DNA from: Acestrorhynchus altus
Lineage: Eukaryota; Chordata; Actinopteri; Characiformes; Acestrorhynchidae
Assembly (NCBI GenBank): GCA_034509495.1
Contig: CM067508.1
Span: 30,707,071-30,771,070, forward strand
DNA length: 64,000 nucleotides
Reading direction: 5' to 3'
Position 1 is the first letter of the stretch. Each line of letters begins with the position of its first letter. This document shows, in pieces, positions 36,030 to 48,930 of the stretch. Below the pieces are notes generated by a model. It had not been told where the DNA came from. It worked only from the letters and a program-made list of their open reading frames with translations, and ran no database searches. The position numbers were made by a program, and so were the translations under genes.

Positions 36030-37400
36030 CATATTGGCTGTCAGTGGCTTTATTATGGCTGTTATTGAACTGTGGAGTGCTATTGAGCTCCATCAGCTTC
36101 TACGGGTCCTCTGTAGACCTTCTCAGTCTGCTGTTTTCTTTTTTGTTGTCTGGGAAGTTCACTAGCAGAAGAAACAGGAAGTAATTAGCTTTGGATGCTT
36201 CAGGTGGGCTTGAAAAGATGGTCTAAGATTATATCCACCTGCGTCAGTGATGAACCACAGTGTGGCTTGGTGATGGAACAATATCCAAAAACCTCAGTCA
36301 TACTGAATTAAAAGGATGCTTCAGAATTATATTCATGGAGCAGCATGAAAGAAACATGCTTTTCATTCACTGCTTTAATTCAGGAATGTTGGTAGACTTT
36401 CAAGCATGAACTGTCTTTTTTTGGGCCCTGACACAACATCTGTGTACACAAGGCCACTCAAAAACATCCATTGAGTTTCATTTATCTGTTAAGTTATGGA
36501 TTTGTTTTTCTGTTTTTCATTGTCTTGCTGCATACCGTACTAAGTTGTCTGGGTCCTGAGGCATCAGAGCTTCCCTATGTGTGAATGCTGATATGGTGTT
36601 CCTGCTGTGAAATGCAGTATTAGCTTTACACAAGCTAGAACAGGACTTTGGGTTGTCCAGAAATGGCCTTTTATACAAAAATGATCCCCATGACACCATT
36701 AGCATGCTGGCTACTGGCCTCCTCCAGCATCGCTACCGCAGTGTTAGTGTGACAACTATGGTTCTCATCCGGAGACCCTAGAGCAGCATAAGCATGCTGT
36801 CTACGGGCGTTGTTAGCACTGTTATTAATCTGGGCCCCTGGTTCCAGTTCTTCACACTACGCCAATTAAAGCAAACCAAACCTAACCGTTTTTCTGTCAC
36901 GAGACTCACAGCCAGCTCCTGGACGGTGTTTTTGCTTCATTTTCCAGGCTTGTCACTGCTGTTGCTCTTTCACTGATGCCGCAGAAACACTGAATGTGCT
37001 CCTGGAACCTTTGCAGACGTGAGGAGTTACCACTGCACCTTCAGAGGCTTTTGGGCAGGCCAGTCTTACAAAGTGAAACTCCATATGAGGCCTGTTCCCA
37101 AGGTTCTCAGTTTGTAGATAATGGCTCTCATTGTGGTTTTGTAATCATTGTCAGACTGATAAACCTCAACCGTTTCTTTTTTCTAAGCTCGTTTGGATTT
37201 TCCTTTGATCCTAGCCTGCGTTCAAGCCTGGCTGTGTTCAATCAGCTGAATCTCATTATCAATTAAATGTGATTAATTTGTTGTTTGAGGGCCAATTACT
37301 TTTTCAAATTGGTGATTTGCATATCCTTCAATAAATGGAAGTCAAAAAATGTGATCTGTGTTTACTGAGGTACATTTGTCTGCCTGTCTGAAATCACTCA
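36030..37400. repeat. Probable large decayed DNA transposon, unclassified
   Basis: The distal end (ggccaattactttttcaaat, then gtgatctgtgtttactgagg) resembles the end of a widespread teleost transposon. The interior has no recognisable transposase. This could be two nested elements with a break near 36700-36800 (atgcatgctgg-like direct repeats around gacaccattagcatgctggc). Confidence 0.4.
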
Positions 37401-38084
37401 CTTTCACAAATGTGTAAGAAAGGAAGAAAATACCTTTCCACAAAAGTGCAGATGTTATTCTGGTTAAATTGGCTATGGCGGAGCTGCAGATTGCCGAAGG
37501 TGAACAACTCAGGGAGACTTATTAAAGCCTTCGGGAGACTCCCGTTTATTATGTAGCATTCTGAAGTGCTGCATTCTGCCTGCTGCTGCTTTAAAGATCA
37601 GCAGCTTAACGCCCCTCTATGAACAGAAAGACTGAAATAAATATGTGATTAACTGGACTGTTTGTGTTTATTTTTATTTTAGTTTTTTTAACAGAAGGCC
37701 TAAAAAAATGAATTTTCTCTCAGAAAGAAAAATATAAAGTTGGATAGATTCTATAATTCACACTCTTAACACTTTTTTACGGAAAACAGAATAAATGTCA
37801 ATTGAGATCTTAAAGCTCATAAAGGCCTGGATAATACATTTTTCAATTTGTTTCAATTTACTACCATTTCAAGGTTTTACACTTATATCCCTCATATTAA
37901 AGAAGGTGTGTTGTGCGAAAATCAATGAATCAGTAAACACAGTAAACACTAAGGTTATCCCCATTACAGAGCACGACATATCACCTAAATTAACACGATA
38001 TTACTGTATAATTGGAAGCCCTTTAATCAGGTTTATAGCTTTATGTGAGTTGATTGAATAATAAGAGTTTAATAAGTACTGAAT

Positions 38085-38482
38085 ATACACTATATGTCCA
38101 ATGTTTGTGCACATTCCTCATGAATGCATTCAGCTACTTTAGAATAGAATAGGACTCTCTGGAGCAGACAAACGTGACCTGTTGGTACTGTGCCTAATGC
38201 CAGGCATGCGCTAAAGGGGTAAAATCCCTCAGCACTGAGCTGTGGAGCAGTGGGACGGTGTTCTCTGGAATGATATGGCTCCACCCAGTACTTTTGAGAG
38301 GGATGAGTAATGATTGAATGAAGTTACTCTTGTATAGGGCCCTTTTAAAGATTCTCACTCTACCCAGTCACACTCAGAACTTAACTAACACACACCGGCG
38401 AGAAGCAGCAGACAATGTCCCTGATTTTAGAAGGAACAATGAGCAGGAGTCCCAATAATTTTGTCCATGCACTGTAGGTTCA
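38085..38482 (+). mobile_element. Miniature Tc1-like TIR element, copy 2 (chimeric interior)
   Basis: The left end tatatgtccaatgtttgtgc and the right end, reverse-complemented (tgcatggacaaaattattgg), form imperfect TIRs like those of 6228-6690. The interior includes gagcagtgggacggtgttct, similar to the W-S-D-E-coding stretch of Tc1 transposases. The part from 38320 to 38460 matches 18430-18615. Confidence 0.6.
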
Positions 38483-38984
38483 TTTTTACTCATATTGTTG
38501 ACTATGGGTAGAGAGTAAATTGTGTGTAATTGGCTGCCTCTTCTCAAATATGTTTGTGTGTGTGTAATGTCAATTAATAATTAGATGAGACATTAATATA
38601 CCCTTTAGTTCTGCTAAGTAACATCTGCTCAGCTTGCACGTTGTGTAAAATGTACTTTAGGTGCTATTGGTTACTAATTACTAATCACTAATTAGACACA
38701 AAAATCAGAAAATCCTTTGCAAAGTGTTTATTATTCATTATTACACATAATACAACTAATGATTCTCTAGAGACCTCCAATTTAATAACAATTTTAATAA
38801 CCTTCATAAACCTATCATTTTTGTTCCATACTCTTCAGTCAATTTAGCGTCTGTTCAATTTACTAATGACCCCTAACCCTCCACCTTAAGATCCAAAAAC
38901 ATTCAACCAAAACCCCACCCTGGTCCTACACCTAGCCTACACAGAATGATGGTGCTTTTTGATCCATGGATTGCTGGTTCGAAA

Positions 38985-39268
38985 CACGGGTCATGCTGCT
39001 TGCCATCAGCAGCTGGAGTCTGAGGGAGCAAAATTGGCCATGCTCTCTCTGGGTGGATAGATGGTGCTCTCTACCCACATTACACCCGGTGCAATGCTGC
39101 TTGGCACAGGCTTGTTGTATTATAGCTGAGGACCCAGGCCTTTCCTTTGACCGTGTTGGCTGCCCAACAATGATGCACTGCCAGCAGTTCAAAAAGAGGT
39201 GGTGGTTGTGTTGGGAGCTCTCTGTGTTGGGGGAGAGACCTAATGGAGTTGGGTAATGGGCCAAAAAA
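38985..39268 (+). repeat. SINE-like dispersed repeat
   Basis: The order gccatcagcagctggagtct, aattggccatgctctctctg, gggtggatagatggtgctct matches a repeat abundant in otophysan fish. One full copy and a possible inverted fragment (34860-34960) are in the window. Confidence 0.5.
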
Positions 39269-39523
39269 ATAATAACTTAAAGGGTTCTTTGAGCGATGTA
39301 GAAGAACCTCTTCTGGTTCCAGAAGATGTTTGTAAATGACATGTGTGAGTGTGAAGAACATTAAAGATGTGTATTGTTGCAATATAAGAAGGCACACCAC
39401 AAGATGTTCATTGTAAAATTACCAGTATCTTAAAAAATGTGTTTTCCCTTCTAAAAGATAAACTGTCAAAGCTTAAAGCTCATGAAAACCCAAAAATCTA
39501 GAAGCTGAAATTATACAGTATAC

Positions 39524-39642
39524 ATATATATATATATATAAACACAATTAAATTAAAATGACTTGGAATATTTCACTTAAATGTAATGAATATAAATTAA
39601 TATAAACTTTTTAAATGTTTAACTATATATATATAAATAAAT

Positions 39643-39719
<77 letters not shown>

Positions 39720-39792
39720 ACAAATTAAATTAAATGACTTGGAATATTTCACTTAAATGTAATGAATATAAATTAATATAAACTTTTAAATG

Positions 39793-39829
<37 letters not shown>
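39524..39829. repeat. Three (TA)n arrays separated by an 80-bp direct repeat
   Basis: TA arrays at 39524-39541, 39623-39714 and 39797-39829 flank two near-identical spacers (about 39541-39622 and 39716-39796), each holding gacttggaatatttcactta and aatataaattaatataaact. The spacers belong to the same family as 6722-6965. Confidence 0.93.
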
Positions 39830-39832
<3 letters not shown>

Positions 39833-40079
39833 AGTTTAGATTCAACACTAATCCAGCCCTCCTGATCCAAAAATTACTGCCTTCAAAAGTTCTTGATTGA
39901 CTGAATAAGGTGTGTTAGATGTCTGGAGGAAGGTATCTCTCCAGGAGAAGAGTAGATGATCGCTGTGCTAAACGTTTTCCTGCTTGATAAAAAAGCAAAG
40001 GTTCTCATTTTCCATGATACAGCTGCTCACTATCAATATCTGCTCAATTTCACTACAGTCATGGATACATACATTATTA

Positions 40080-40200
40080 ACGTCATGACCACATGTTGGA
40101 TCAATGATGTCTGGTGAACCCTGGTGAAAATTGCAATAAATATTGCCGAAAAATATAATTCCATGTCTGCTTTTATAAATATCGTGCCGCCCTACTGAAA
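40080..40200. repeat. Fragment of the GGGCTGGGCAATAT-type family (inverted end)
   Basis: Ends aaatatcgtgccgccctact, the reverse complement of an agtagggcggcacgatat terminus. Only one end is present. Confidence 0.4.
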
Positions 40201-41319
40201 GGTAACTAAAGATACATAAGAACAACGGTGCACGTCATAGAAAGAAAAGGCATGTTATTACCACAACCCTCCATTATTAGAGACACAAAGTCCAGGACAG
40301 CGTGTTACTACAGCAAACAATAAGCATGGCCAGTACCCCTGTGCATTCATCAGGAGATGCTGTATGCAGGGGGTGTGTGACACTGCAATCATCACAGGTT
40401 AGTCCCACAAGAGGGAGGAAAAACACCCCAGCCATTGAGGGCGCATACTAAACAGATATCCATCAGAAAGTCTGGCCCGTCCCGCGCTTAATAATGTTGA
40501 GTAGCCGTGGATGTATCAAATCCCATTATCCGTTATGCTACGTGTCTTGATTCTTATCCCCTCCCTGGAGCTTAGCGAAATTGTCATTTACTCCATCACC
40601 TTGACACAGTGCAGGGTGAGGTCCTTTCACTCTGAGATTTTAGCGTGTTGTCAAACAACTGCTGAACCGTGTCCTCAGAGGTCTTGGCTGACTGATAGGA
40701 TCCACTCACTCATGATTAAAGTGAATTAGGGAAAAAAAAACAAAAAAAAACGAGTCTGGCCTGTACGCAATGAGATGACCAAGAGTCCACCCACACACTT
40801 TTTACAGACTTTGTAGCTCCATTAGATGTGGAAACAAAAGACCAAAATCCATAAATGGGAAATATCTGTAGTGGGATCCAAAGCCTGGCTCTGAGCACCA
40901 GAACTCGTTTAAATGCTCTGTTGTCGTAGGCATGACAGGAATGAGGGCGATGCATTCTCGAAGAAATCGACCCTGGGAGGTCTCACTCTCAAATGGTGTG
41001 ATAAATTAATTCTATTAATTCCAATGTTGTATTAATCCAGACATTCTGAGCCCTGTAGAACATGAGTGGGGACAATAATGAAAGGAACAAATTATGCCTG
41101 AGGTATGGAGTTGGACAAATGCCTCAATGATGGCTAGGAGTCTGATGAATGCCTCCAGAGGGAGAAGGGGGGAGTTAAAGGCTTGAGAGGGCATTGCTCA
41201 GACAGGCAGGAGAGATGAATGCTTTTATTGTGGCCCATAACTGCTTGTGAAAAGAGGGGGGATTGGGCTGTGTTGATTTAAGGAGAAATTAGTATGTAGA
41301 AATGGGAAAAGACACTTAC

Positions 41320-41420
41320 GGACACACAGATCTCCGCTCTCAAAGTAGCCCGGACAGCACTGGGAGCGGCGGCGGTACATGGTGCGTACCCCTCTCCGAT
41401 ACGCCGTCTTGTAGCTGATT
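41320..41420 (-). CDS. megf11: megf11 third coding exon: EMI domain, second half
   Basis: This 101-base exon encodes residues 73-107, starting (R)ISYKTAYRRGVRTMYRRR and continuing SQCCPGYFESGDLCV. ISYKTAYRRG and GYFESGDLC are the MEGF11 forms of the EMI C-terminal half. The adjacent cysteines C94-C95 and C105 complete the conserved EMI pattern. The basic run at residues 81-91 is normal for the family. The acceptor is tccattccag and the donor gtaagtg. The exon enters in phase 2 and leaves in phase 1 (C|CT, proline 107). Only 548 bases separate it from the preceding exon, whereas the next intron is 19 kb. The sequence is intact and shows no sign of pseudogenisation. Confidence 0.95.
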
Positions 41421-42093
<673 letters not shown>

Positions 42094-42229
42094 TCAAAGT
42101 CAAATACGCTTGACCTCATTTTGATTCATTGAGATTGTTGTTAGAAGTGTGTAACCATAATGGAAACCAGTAAGCGAAAGTCAGTATGTGTTTGGAAACC
42201 CTGTACTTAATAGGAGACATTTCCAATAG

Positions 42230-42330
42230 TATGATGGTGTCCTGCTATCAAAAGACAGACTGTAGTGACATGGTGGTGATGTGTTTGACACAGCAGAGCT
42301 GCTGGAGGGTTTAAACAGCGTCCACTTGAC
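42230..42330 (+). mobile_element. Non-autonomous TIR element, family 1, fragment
   Basis: gtagtgacatggtggtgatg and agctgctggagggtttaaac match the first third of the family-1 element. It is cut off afterwards by an AATAATA tract. Confidence 0.55.
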
Positions 42331-43181
42331 CATAAAATAATAATAATATAATAATAAACCAAAATGAGGTCGTATGGTATTGAAGCAGTGTTTTACCACT
42401 GAATTCCACCGGTAGCCCTTCAGACCTTTGCCTTCCCGAATGCAACTTAACTCACACTTAATAAAAATAAATATTGCAGAAGTCAGAGGTTAGGGTTCCG
42501 GTTTTCATATCTTTTGTCCACAAAAACAAACGGGACTATCTAGTACACATCTGGTGTGTGTTTATGCCAGTAAGAGAAAGCCAAACCCAGGGAAACGAGT
42601 GGGGGCTGTCTACAGATGGCACACAAGAGGACAGCAACACTGTGCATTATAACTGAAGGATGATTTCAGTGTTGAATCTATGCTATAACATATTTGTTAT
42701 TTATTTTGCAATTGAAAGAAAATCAGCACATTTCATTCTGAGGCAAAATATCATGGTTATCACTAGGGTTTCAAGGTCACAGCTAAGCATGGAAGAAAAA
42801 CTTAAAACACTCAGTAGATGCATTGTTTGGCACCTTGTAAAAATAACAAGCTGTCGTTTAGCCCCGCCTCCTTTCTCCATGCACCTTTTGGACTCTGGAG
42901 GAACGGCCACAGGTCACTGTGACAAACATGAGCAGGTTATTTTATGAAAACAGCATATCATTAGGTACGTTAGGCTGGTAGGTTCCATTGTTTAGTGTTG
43001 CACTGGCCTCATCTAATATTGTTACCAAAGCATTACGTGCCTTGTCCCACATCAGTATCAACTGTGATTGTCCTACATTTTTTAGCAATTTTACTGATGT
43101 TGCTCTTTAAGCATGAAAAAGAAAAATTCGTATGGTTTAATATGGTTTGGTCCATTAAATTGTAATAATTTTTTTATATTA

Positions 43182-43182
<1 letters not shown>

Positions 43183-43212
<30 letters not shown>

Positions 43213-43240
43213 TTATATATATATATATACAGTATATATA
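43183..43240. repeat. Compound (TG)n(TA)n microsatellite
   Basis: A TG run of about 14 units is followed by a TA run and acagtatatataa. Confidence 0.96.
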
Positions 43241-43673
43241 AAATCCAACACTCCAATATGGAGAATAGATCACCCGGCACTATTCCATTATCACATCTCT
43301 TACTTAAGGTGCAGGAATCAAGGCTAGCTTCCCATCTTCATTCCCAACACAACTTTGAACTGGTAACAAATGTTTGTCTTTTAAAAAATCATTTTTAATG
43401 TCATGTTTTTGTTAGACTGCAGCCACTGAAATGACCCTAAAATCCCCCAAACAGCCTCCTTCAATAAAGCAGCACACAAGCTCATATATCCCAGCAGCAC
43501 CATCTCCGCCTCTCTGTGGATGAAATCATTCCCGCTTATTTTTCATTACTGACACCCTCTTGCACAACTCATAATTATTCCAGCAATATGCTTGGCAAGA
43601 TTGATTGGGACGAGAGTGCATTGATCAATTTAAGGCCTGTTTCATTTTTAGCAACTTACCCTTACTCACCCAC

Positions 43674-43714
43674 TCACACACACACACACACACACATACA
43701 CACACACACACACA
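43674..43714. repeat. (CA)n microsatellite
   Basis: About 20 CA units with one TA interruption. Confidence 0.96.
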
Positions 43715-44464
43715 AATTCCTTCACTTTGTTGTCTCCTCCTCTCACTCTCAAGGGATGACTCAACTTAAGAAGATCAATAATGTCCTGAGCATTTACTGA
43801 TTGTAACTGATCTCTATAGGCTGGCAAGTGTCCCCAAATCAACACTCCTCGAATGCTGTCCTTCACATCCTGTCAGCCATCTCAAAATGTCAATACAGCC
43901 AGGAGACGAAGGCCTTCTAAAAGTCTCAGAAGCTTGATGTGCTTGCCAACTCCAGCTTATCCTTTATGTATGCAAGCTGTGCAAGTAACATCTATTGAAA
44001 CCTATTGCTATTCAGGTGTGCTGTAATAAAAAAGGTTCCGATGAACTTCTGGACTTCTAGATGAAGGAATTTAAATATGAAACACTTCATCTCTCTGGAA
44101 CGGTCATTTCAGATTCAGATGAGGTGCTTTTGTAGTCTGATGATCACTGGTACTGATGGCAATAACACTAAAATTATTTTCAGTATAGTCCGGTATGTAA
44201 GGAACCTGCAGGTTCAAATATTCATTCTCTTCTAATCTATTCTACCTCGGCTTGGTAGAAAAAGACGCTTAAGAAGCACATTCTGATTAAACTGTAAGAC
44301 ATTCTACATATAAAAAAAAATGATTAATGTTTTTAACAATATGTTTAATTTAACATAACTCATATTTTTAGTCTGTTCAATGATATGTATTGAGTTGAGT
44401 CTGAAAACATAGTAAATTGCTGTGGCTGAAATGGCTAATATACACTCATCTTTAAAAATAAATA

Positions 44465-44755
44465 GTTGCACCCAGAAGAAGTTTGGCCTGGGAAATTTCT
44501 GTGTGGAGTTTGCATGTTCTCCCCGTGTTTGCGTGGGTTTTCTCCGGGTTTTCCGGTTTCCCCCAAAGACATGTGCAGTCCAAAGTAGCTGAATTGGTGA
44601 CTCCAAAGTGGCCCTTAGTGTGTGAATGTGGGTGTGAGCCCTACGATGGACTAGCCCCCTGTCTAGGGTTGTTTCCTGCCCTTGCGTGTGCCTTGCCGCC
44701 TGGGCACTGGCTCCCCTGTGACCCTAATCAGGAATAAGCGGTATGAATGGATGGA
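44465..44755 (+). repeat. Teleost SINE/LINE-tail repeat, best copy
   Basis: gtgtggagtttgcatgttct, ccccgtgtttgcgtgggttt, tctccgggttttccgg, ccctacgatggactagcccc, gaccctaatcaggaataagc, atgaatggatgg: a repeat found across fish genomes, here nearly complete. A decayed tail copy is at 1170-1292. No open frame of note. Confidence 0.65.
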
Positions 44756-44779
44756 CAATATTTACTGATCTAAACATAC

Positions 44780-45300
44780 AGAAGTAGTGTCTCTCAGTAT
44801 GGTGTTGCGTATAATGCAACATGCCAGGTGTCTCAGCATGGAGTTGTAGAGGCAACAGCGTCCTATGGTAGTCCATCCCATGTGGTTCTCACTCAAAATA
44901 TTCTCATTCAGTCCCTGAGGATTGTGCCGAGGGCTGGAGTGTTGATAGAGTGTTCAAATGCATCCCACACATTGTTAATCAGGGACAGGTCTGGAGATGA
45001 GACTGGCCATGACATAGTATCTGTGTCTTTGATGTGGGGCTGCCAAACTACCTGTAATGAAGCCCAGAGGTGATCTGGCACCATACCACCATTGCACCCC
45101 ACACCCACCATGACACCAGACAGGCTGGATGTGTGACGCATGACAACAAGCTGTTGATGTTGGCGCTGATCACTGTGCCTCCACACATGGATTTGTTTGT
45201 CGTCACCACCAAGATGAAAGCGGGACTTGGTCTGAGCGAGTCCATTGCAGTCGTGCATTGCAATAGGTTGATTCCTTCTGGGTGCATCTATTTTTTAATA
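44780..45300 (-). mobile_element. Tc1-like transposase remnant (central domain)
   Basis: The minus-strand frame at 44908-45258 contains SRFHLGGDDKQIHVWRHSD near its start, the D-E-S-R-F-x-L-x-x-x-D-G-R-x-x-V-W-R block of Tc1 transposases, and later SWPVSSPDLSLINNVWDAFE, the S-P-D-L-x-x-I-E-x-x-W-D-x-L block. The segment between the two is far too short, so the catalytic QQD region is deleted. In the second block the catalytic E is replaced by N (INNVWD). Inactive. Paired with 15485-15838. Confidence 0.85.
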
Positions 45301-45929
45301 ATAAGTACGTTTTCTTCCTTTTTTTTAGTCTCTGTTCTCTCGCTTACTTTGTTTACTGTTTATTCTCATATGTAGTTTAGAATTTCGAGCAAATCACATG
45401 ATGTGCCGACACGGGGAGGCTTTTGAATGTGGAATGCTGAACGTTACGATTTCGCTGGGATTTAAACTTATGATCAGCAGTTAGACTGGAGGACCACTTT
45501 AGAGCTGTTAAGAGTATCCTATATAAAAACATCATTTTGAGTAAATTTAAAGATGATCGTACATTTAAATCAACACCACAGCCCAACAAAGTAGGATACC
45601 GGCTACAAATATTAAGGGAAAGTCAGCTGCAGATGATTTACTAAAGCTTTTGAGCTTCAAAACTGAGCTGCAAAACTAACAAAAAAAGTATGAATTTGGA
45701 TGGTTTCCACCAAACTAATTAAAATAAAAGTTACTTTATATTTTTAAATGGGTTACTTTGTCATTTTAAAATGACCCGCATACATAGGAATTAAGACTAC
45801 TGAGAAGAAAAGAAAGAATGCAAAATTAGATTGTTGTATAGAAGACTACACATACTATAATATCACAGCATGCAAACAATAAATAATGCATGCTACACAA
45901 TAAACAAAGTACATTATTTATGTATGGAT

Positions 45930-45930
<1 letters not shown>

Positions 45931-46001
<71 letters not shown>
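45931..46001. repeat. (TA)n microsatellite, about 70 bp
   Basis: An uninterrupted TA run followed by gtgtgtac. Confidence 0.97.
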
Positions 46002-46006
<5 letters not shown>

Positions 46007-46261
46007 ACTATAATCCTATCATAATAATAGAGTGCTATCCAAACTGCAATAATGGTTCTCACATTAACCAGTGGGGAAAGTGCTGGTACTCCCATTACTC
46101 CCCACAAACATGTGGACGCATGTATTAATATCAGTTTGTGCATCACAGGAAAAACCTTTACAGGATTAATGAGTGCAGTGCAGCAGTTCTCTCTCTGAAT
46201 CATAACTCACTCTGGCTCTGGTTTTACTGTTTGGGAAAAGTCCAGGCCCCAAAATGAGAAT

Positions 46262-46450
46262 TCCCACCCCCAGCTAAAGCAGAGATTCTGATTAGTTCTG
46301 CCCCTGAGTTTGACTCTCTTTTGTGTCATGTCAAAATAAACGCACATTCTGATTGGTTCTGCCTAAGAGTTTGACTCAGTTGTCCCGCCCCCAACTACAA
46401 ACAGAGATTCTGATTGGTGCTGACTCTAAATTTTACCCGCTGTTGTCCCA
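46262..46450. repeat. 61-bp tandem repeat, three units, each with a CCAAT-box-like motif
   Basis: The string ctgattRgtt/g occurs at 46288, 46349 and 46410, exactly 61 bp apart. Neighbouring blocks (gagattctgatt, gagtttgactc, ttgtcccgccccca) also repeat. The second and third units carry CTGATTGG, the reverse complement of the CCAATCAG core bound by NF-Y; the first has ATTAG. Confidence 0.85.
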
Positions 46451-46801
46451 CCATAATGTAATGGCCTCACAGGACAACACTAATATTACCCTGCTCTAAT
46501 CAATGACGTGGACGCTGAAGTTGACACATCTTTTTAAAATGATTATTTTTTATGAGTGTACTTACAATACTTATCATCTAAAATAATAAATATTTTTTTC
46601 TTTTATTTCTCCTTTGCTCATTTTTGGTGTAGGAAATGCCATAAATACAATAGTTCACAAATTGTTTTAATAACTGAGATTAATGTACATTTAAATGGAA
46701 ATAATATTATAATATTAATATTAATAATATTATTAGTCATAATTAATTTAATTAAGTCAATTAAATTAGTCAACTAATTGATAAAATAATCAAAAGATTA
46801 A

Positions 46802-46881
46802 TCGTTAGTGGATAAATTGATTAATCGATAAATTGATTAATCGATAAATCGATTAATCGATAAATCGATAGTCGTTAGTGG
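46802..46881. repeat. 16-bp tandem array (gataaatYgattaatc) between direct decamers
   Basis: Units start at 46811, 46827, 46843 and 46859 (last one partial). The array is bracketed by tcgttagtgg at 46802-46811 and again at 46872-46881, followed by cagccctac. It looks like the expanded end of a hAT-like TIR element. Confidence 0.9.
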
Positions 46882-47399
46882 CAGCCCTACACTGCTCCTG
46901 AGAATTATGCTATGCTGTGCAGCTGAACACCACATGCTGTTCTCCCTGGCTCTTTTAATTGGGCCCATAAGTGTCTGGAATCGGGCCGACACCAGGCTTG
47001 CAGTGGTTGGGTTAGTTGGGTCTGGCAAATCACCACCTGCTCATTGTCATTAATAGTGTCACTGACATTGACCTGACAAACACGTTGCTCAGGAAGTCAC
47101 TGCCAACACTGCATGGTGTCAGCACAGTGTCCGTCTTGTCTGCCTCAGCCAGGGCCAAGGTAAGGTGGGATGAAGCTGTAGATGTCACAGACAATCTGAT
47201 ATAATTCCCTTACAAAAGTGAGGAGTGTCAGGTGTTCCAGGGTCATGGCATCAAACTCGGTGTAACTAGGCCATGCATAGAAGACAAGGTTAGCAGCGAA
47301 TGCTCCTAGACTTATTCCTTCTTGGCAGCAGCCGTTGCCTCATGCTGTCACTGTGTCTAAGCATTCCACTAATGCTGCCAAGAGGGCAGTGAATTTCCG

Positions 47400-48300
47400 A
47401 TACAGTGACATGCAAAAGTTCATAATATATTTATATAAAATTAAAGGCAAATTGTGAATTTCCTGTCTTATCTTAATGTGTATTTGTGTAATGAGGGAGG
47501 GTGTGGCCTAAATATATCAATGCCTCATATCAAAGTGTGTAGCATTATTAGGCAGCTTCCTTTTCTCAGGAAAAATGGGAGAAAAAGGAGATTTAACGGA
47601 CTCAGAAAAGTCAAAAATACTAAAAGGGATGCAGCACTCTTTAAACTGCTAAGAAACTGGGACGTGATCACAGAACCATCAAATAGTCTGATGCAAATAG
47701 TCAAAAAGTTTGCAAAGTTTCTATGGATAAAACTTCAGAATCAAACATGGAGCGACAAGGAATCCATTATCTTCCAGTGCAGTCATATTCCAGAATGGCA
47801 AGACACAAAATCTGAAATATCAAGAAATATCTAAAGACACATTTTATGGAATGAGGAGATGAGAGTGACTCTTGATGGAGCAGATGGATGGGCCCCATGG
47901 CTGGATCAGCAACGGGCACGGAGCTCCACTTCGACTCCGAAGCCAGCAAGGTGGAGGTGGAGCACTGCTATGGGCTAGTATTAAAGATGAATTAGTGGAA
48001 CATTTTCGGGTTGAAGTTGGAGTCAACATTAACTCCCAAACCTACTGACAGTTTTGAGAAGACCCTTTCTTCAAGCAATGGTCCAAGAAAAAGTCTGAAT
48101 CTTTTAAGAAGACCATGATTGTTATACTGGACAAAGCTTCATCTCATGCACTGAAGTACTGCCTGCATGGATCCCCAGGAAAGGCCTTACAGATGAAAGA
48201 ACAATGACATGGTCCCCTTCCTCACCTGAACTAAACCCAACTGAGAACTTGCAGGCCCTTCTTAAACGGGCACAGTGTCCTCTTTTGGTTTTGTTCAAGT
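47400..48300 (+). mobile_element. Tc1-like transposon remnant, possibly extending to 48815
   Basis: A 126-codon frame (47454-47834) contains RDAALFKLLRNWDVITEPSN and KKFAKFLWIKLQNQTWSDKE, matching the helix-turn-helix/linker part of a fish Tc1-like transposase. Farther on, frames broken by shifts give MRVTLDGADGWA-like and ENLQALLKR-like pieces of the catalytic half. The left end reads cagtgacatgcaaaagttc. A possible right end (gcctgcctaataattgtgca) is at 48790-48812. Frameshifts and stops make it inactive. Confidence 0.75.
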
Positions 48301-48819
48301 TTAGAGTGAAAAATGGAGTACCTTTTTGAGCACTTAGATTACTCAGACCGAGGTCGCAGACCTTAATTAGCCTATTACGGTGATGCAAATTTCAAACCTT
48401 CATTAATACTCAGACGCTAACCTTGTCCCAAAAACAACAGCCATTTGTTTTTCTAAGCAGCTGACTGCCCACAGAGCAGAAGAATTAGCTGCTGGTAGGA
48501 TTGCTAGAAAGGCAAATCAGAAGCTCTGGACATTGTTTTACTGTTCAAGGACACCTGTACAAATGGAGTCATCACCTCTCCTGCATCCTCACAACAAAAT
48601 TCAGCATCAGATCATTTCATCTTCAACTTGCTGTTGAAGTAACAATCATTTTGACTTTTGAATGCCACTGTAGACACTCAAAACCTCACTTTGACTTCCT
48701 TCTATATGAAGGTTTGAGGTTAATTCGGGTTCTGGAGGGACCGAGAGCACGGTAGCGGTCCGATAATGAAATCTATCCTAAAAAAATACAGCCTGCCTAA
48801 TAATTGTGCACAGACCATT

Positions 48820-48930
48820 CTGGTGGTGAGATTTTGATTGGAGCTGCCCACCTGAGCTGCCCTGTTGGGTGTTTGAGCAAGGCCTTTAACCCTCTCTGCG
48901 GCATGGGTGCTGGAGCTTGGCTGACTCCAT
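48820..48930 (+). repeat. Degraded SINE-like fragment
   Basis: ttgagcaaggcctttaaccc, ctctgcggcatgggtgctgg, agcttggctgac resemble the body of a common fish SINE with an (A/G)AGCAAGGC...TTAACCC core. The head is not clear. Confidence 0.45.

Larger units (their letters stand above)
22312..41319 (-). other. megf11: megf11 intron between coding exons 3 and 4 (19,008 bp)
   Basis: The donor is gtaagtg and the acceptor ccctcacag. The intron is packed with transposon remnants and microsatellites, listed separately. Stretches without a recognisable repeat include about 26400-27050, 28800-30650, 33400-34500, 35000-36000 and 40200-41200. No reading frame there has recognisable homology or splice signals in a convincing arrangement. 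Confidence 0.9.
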
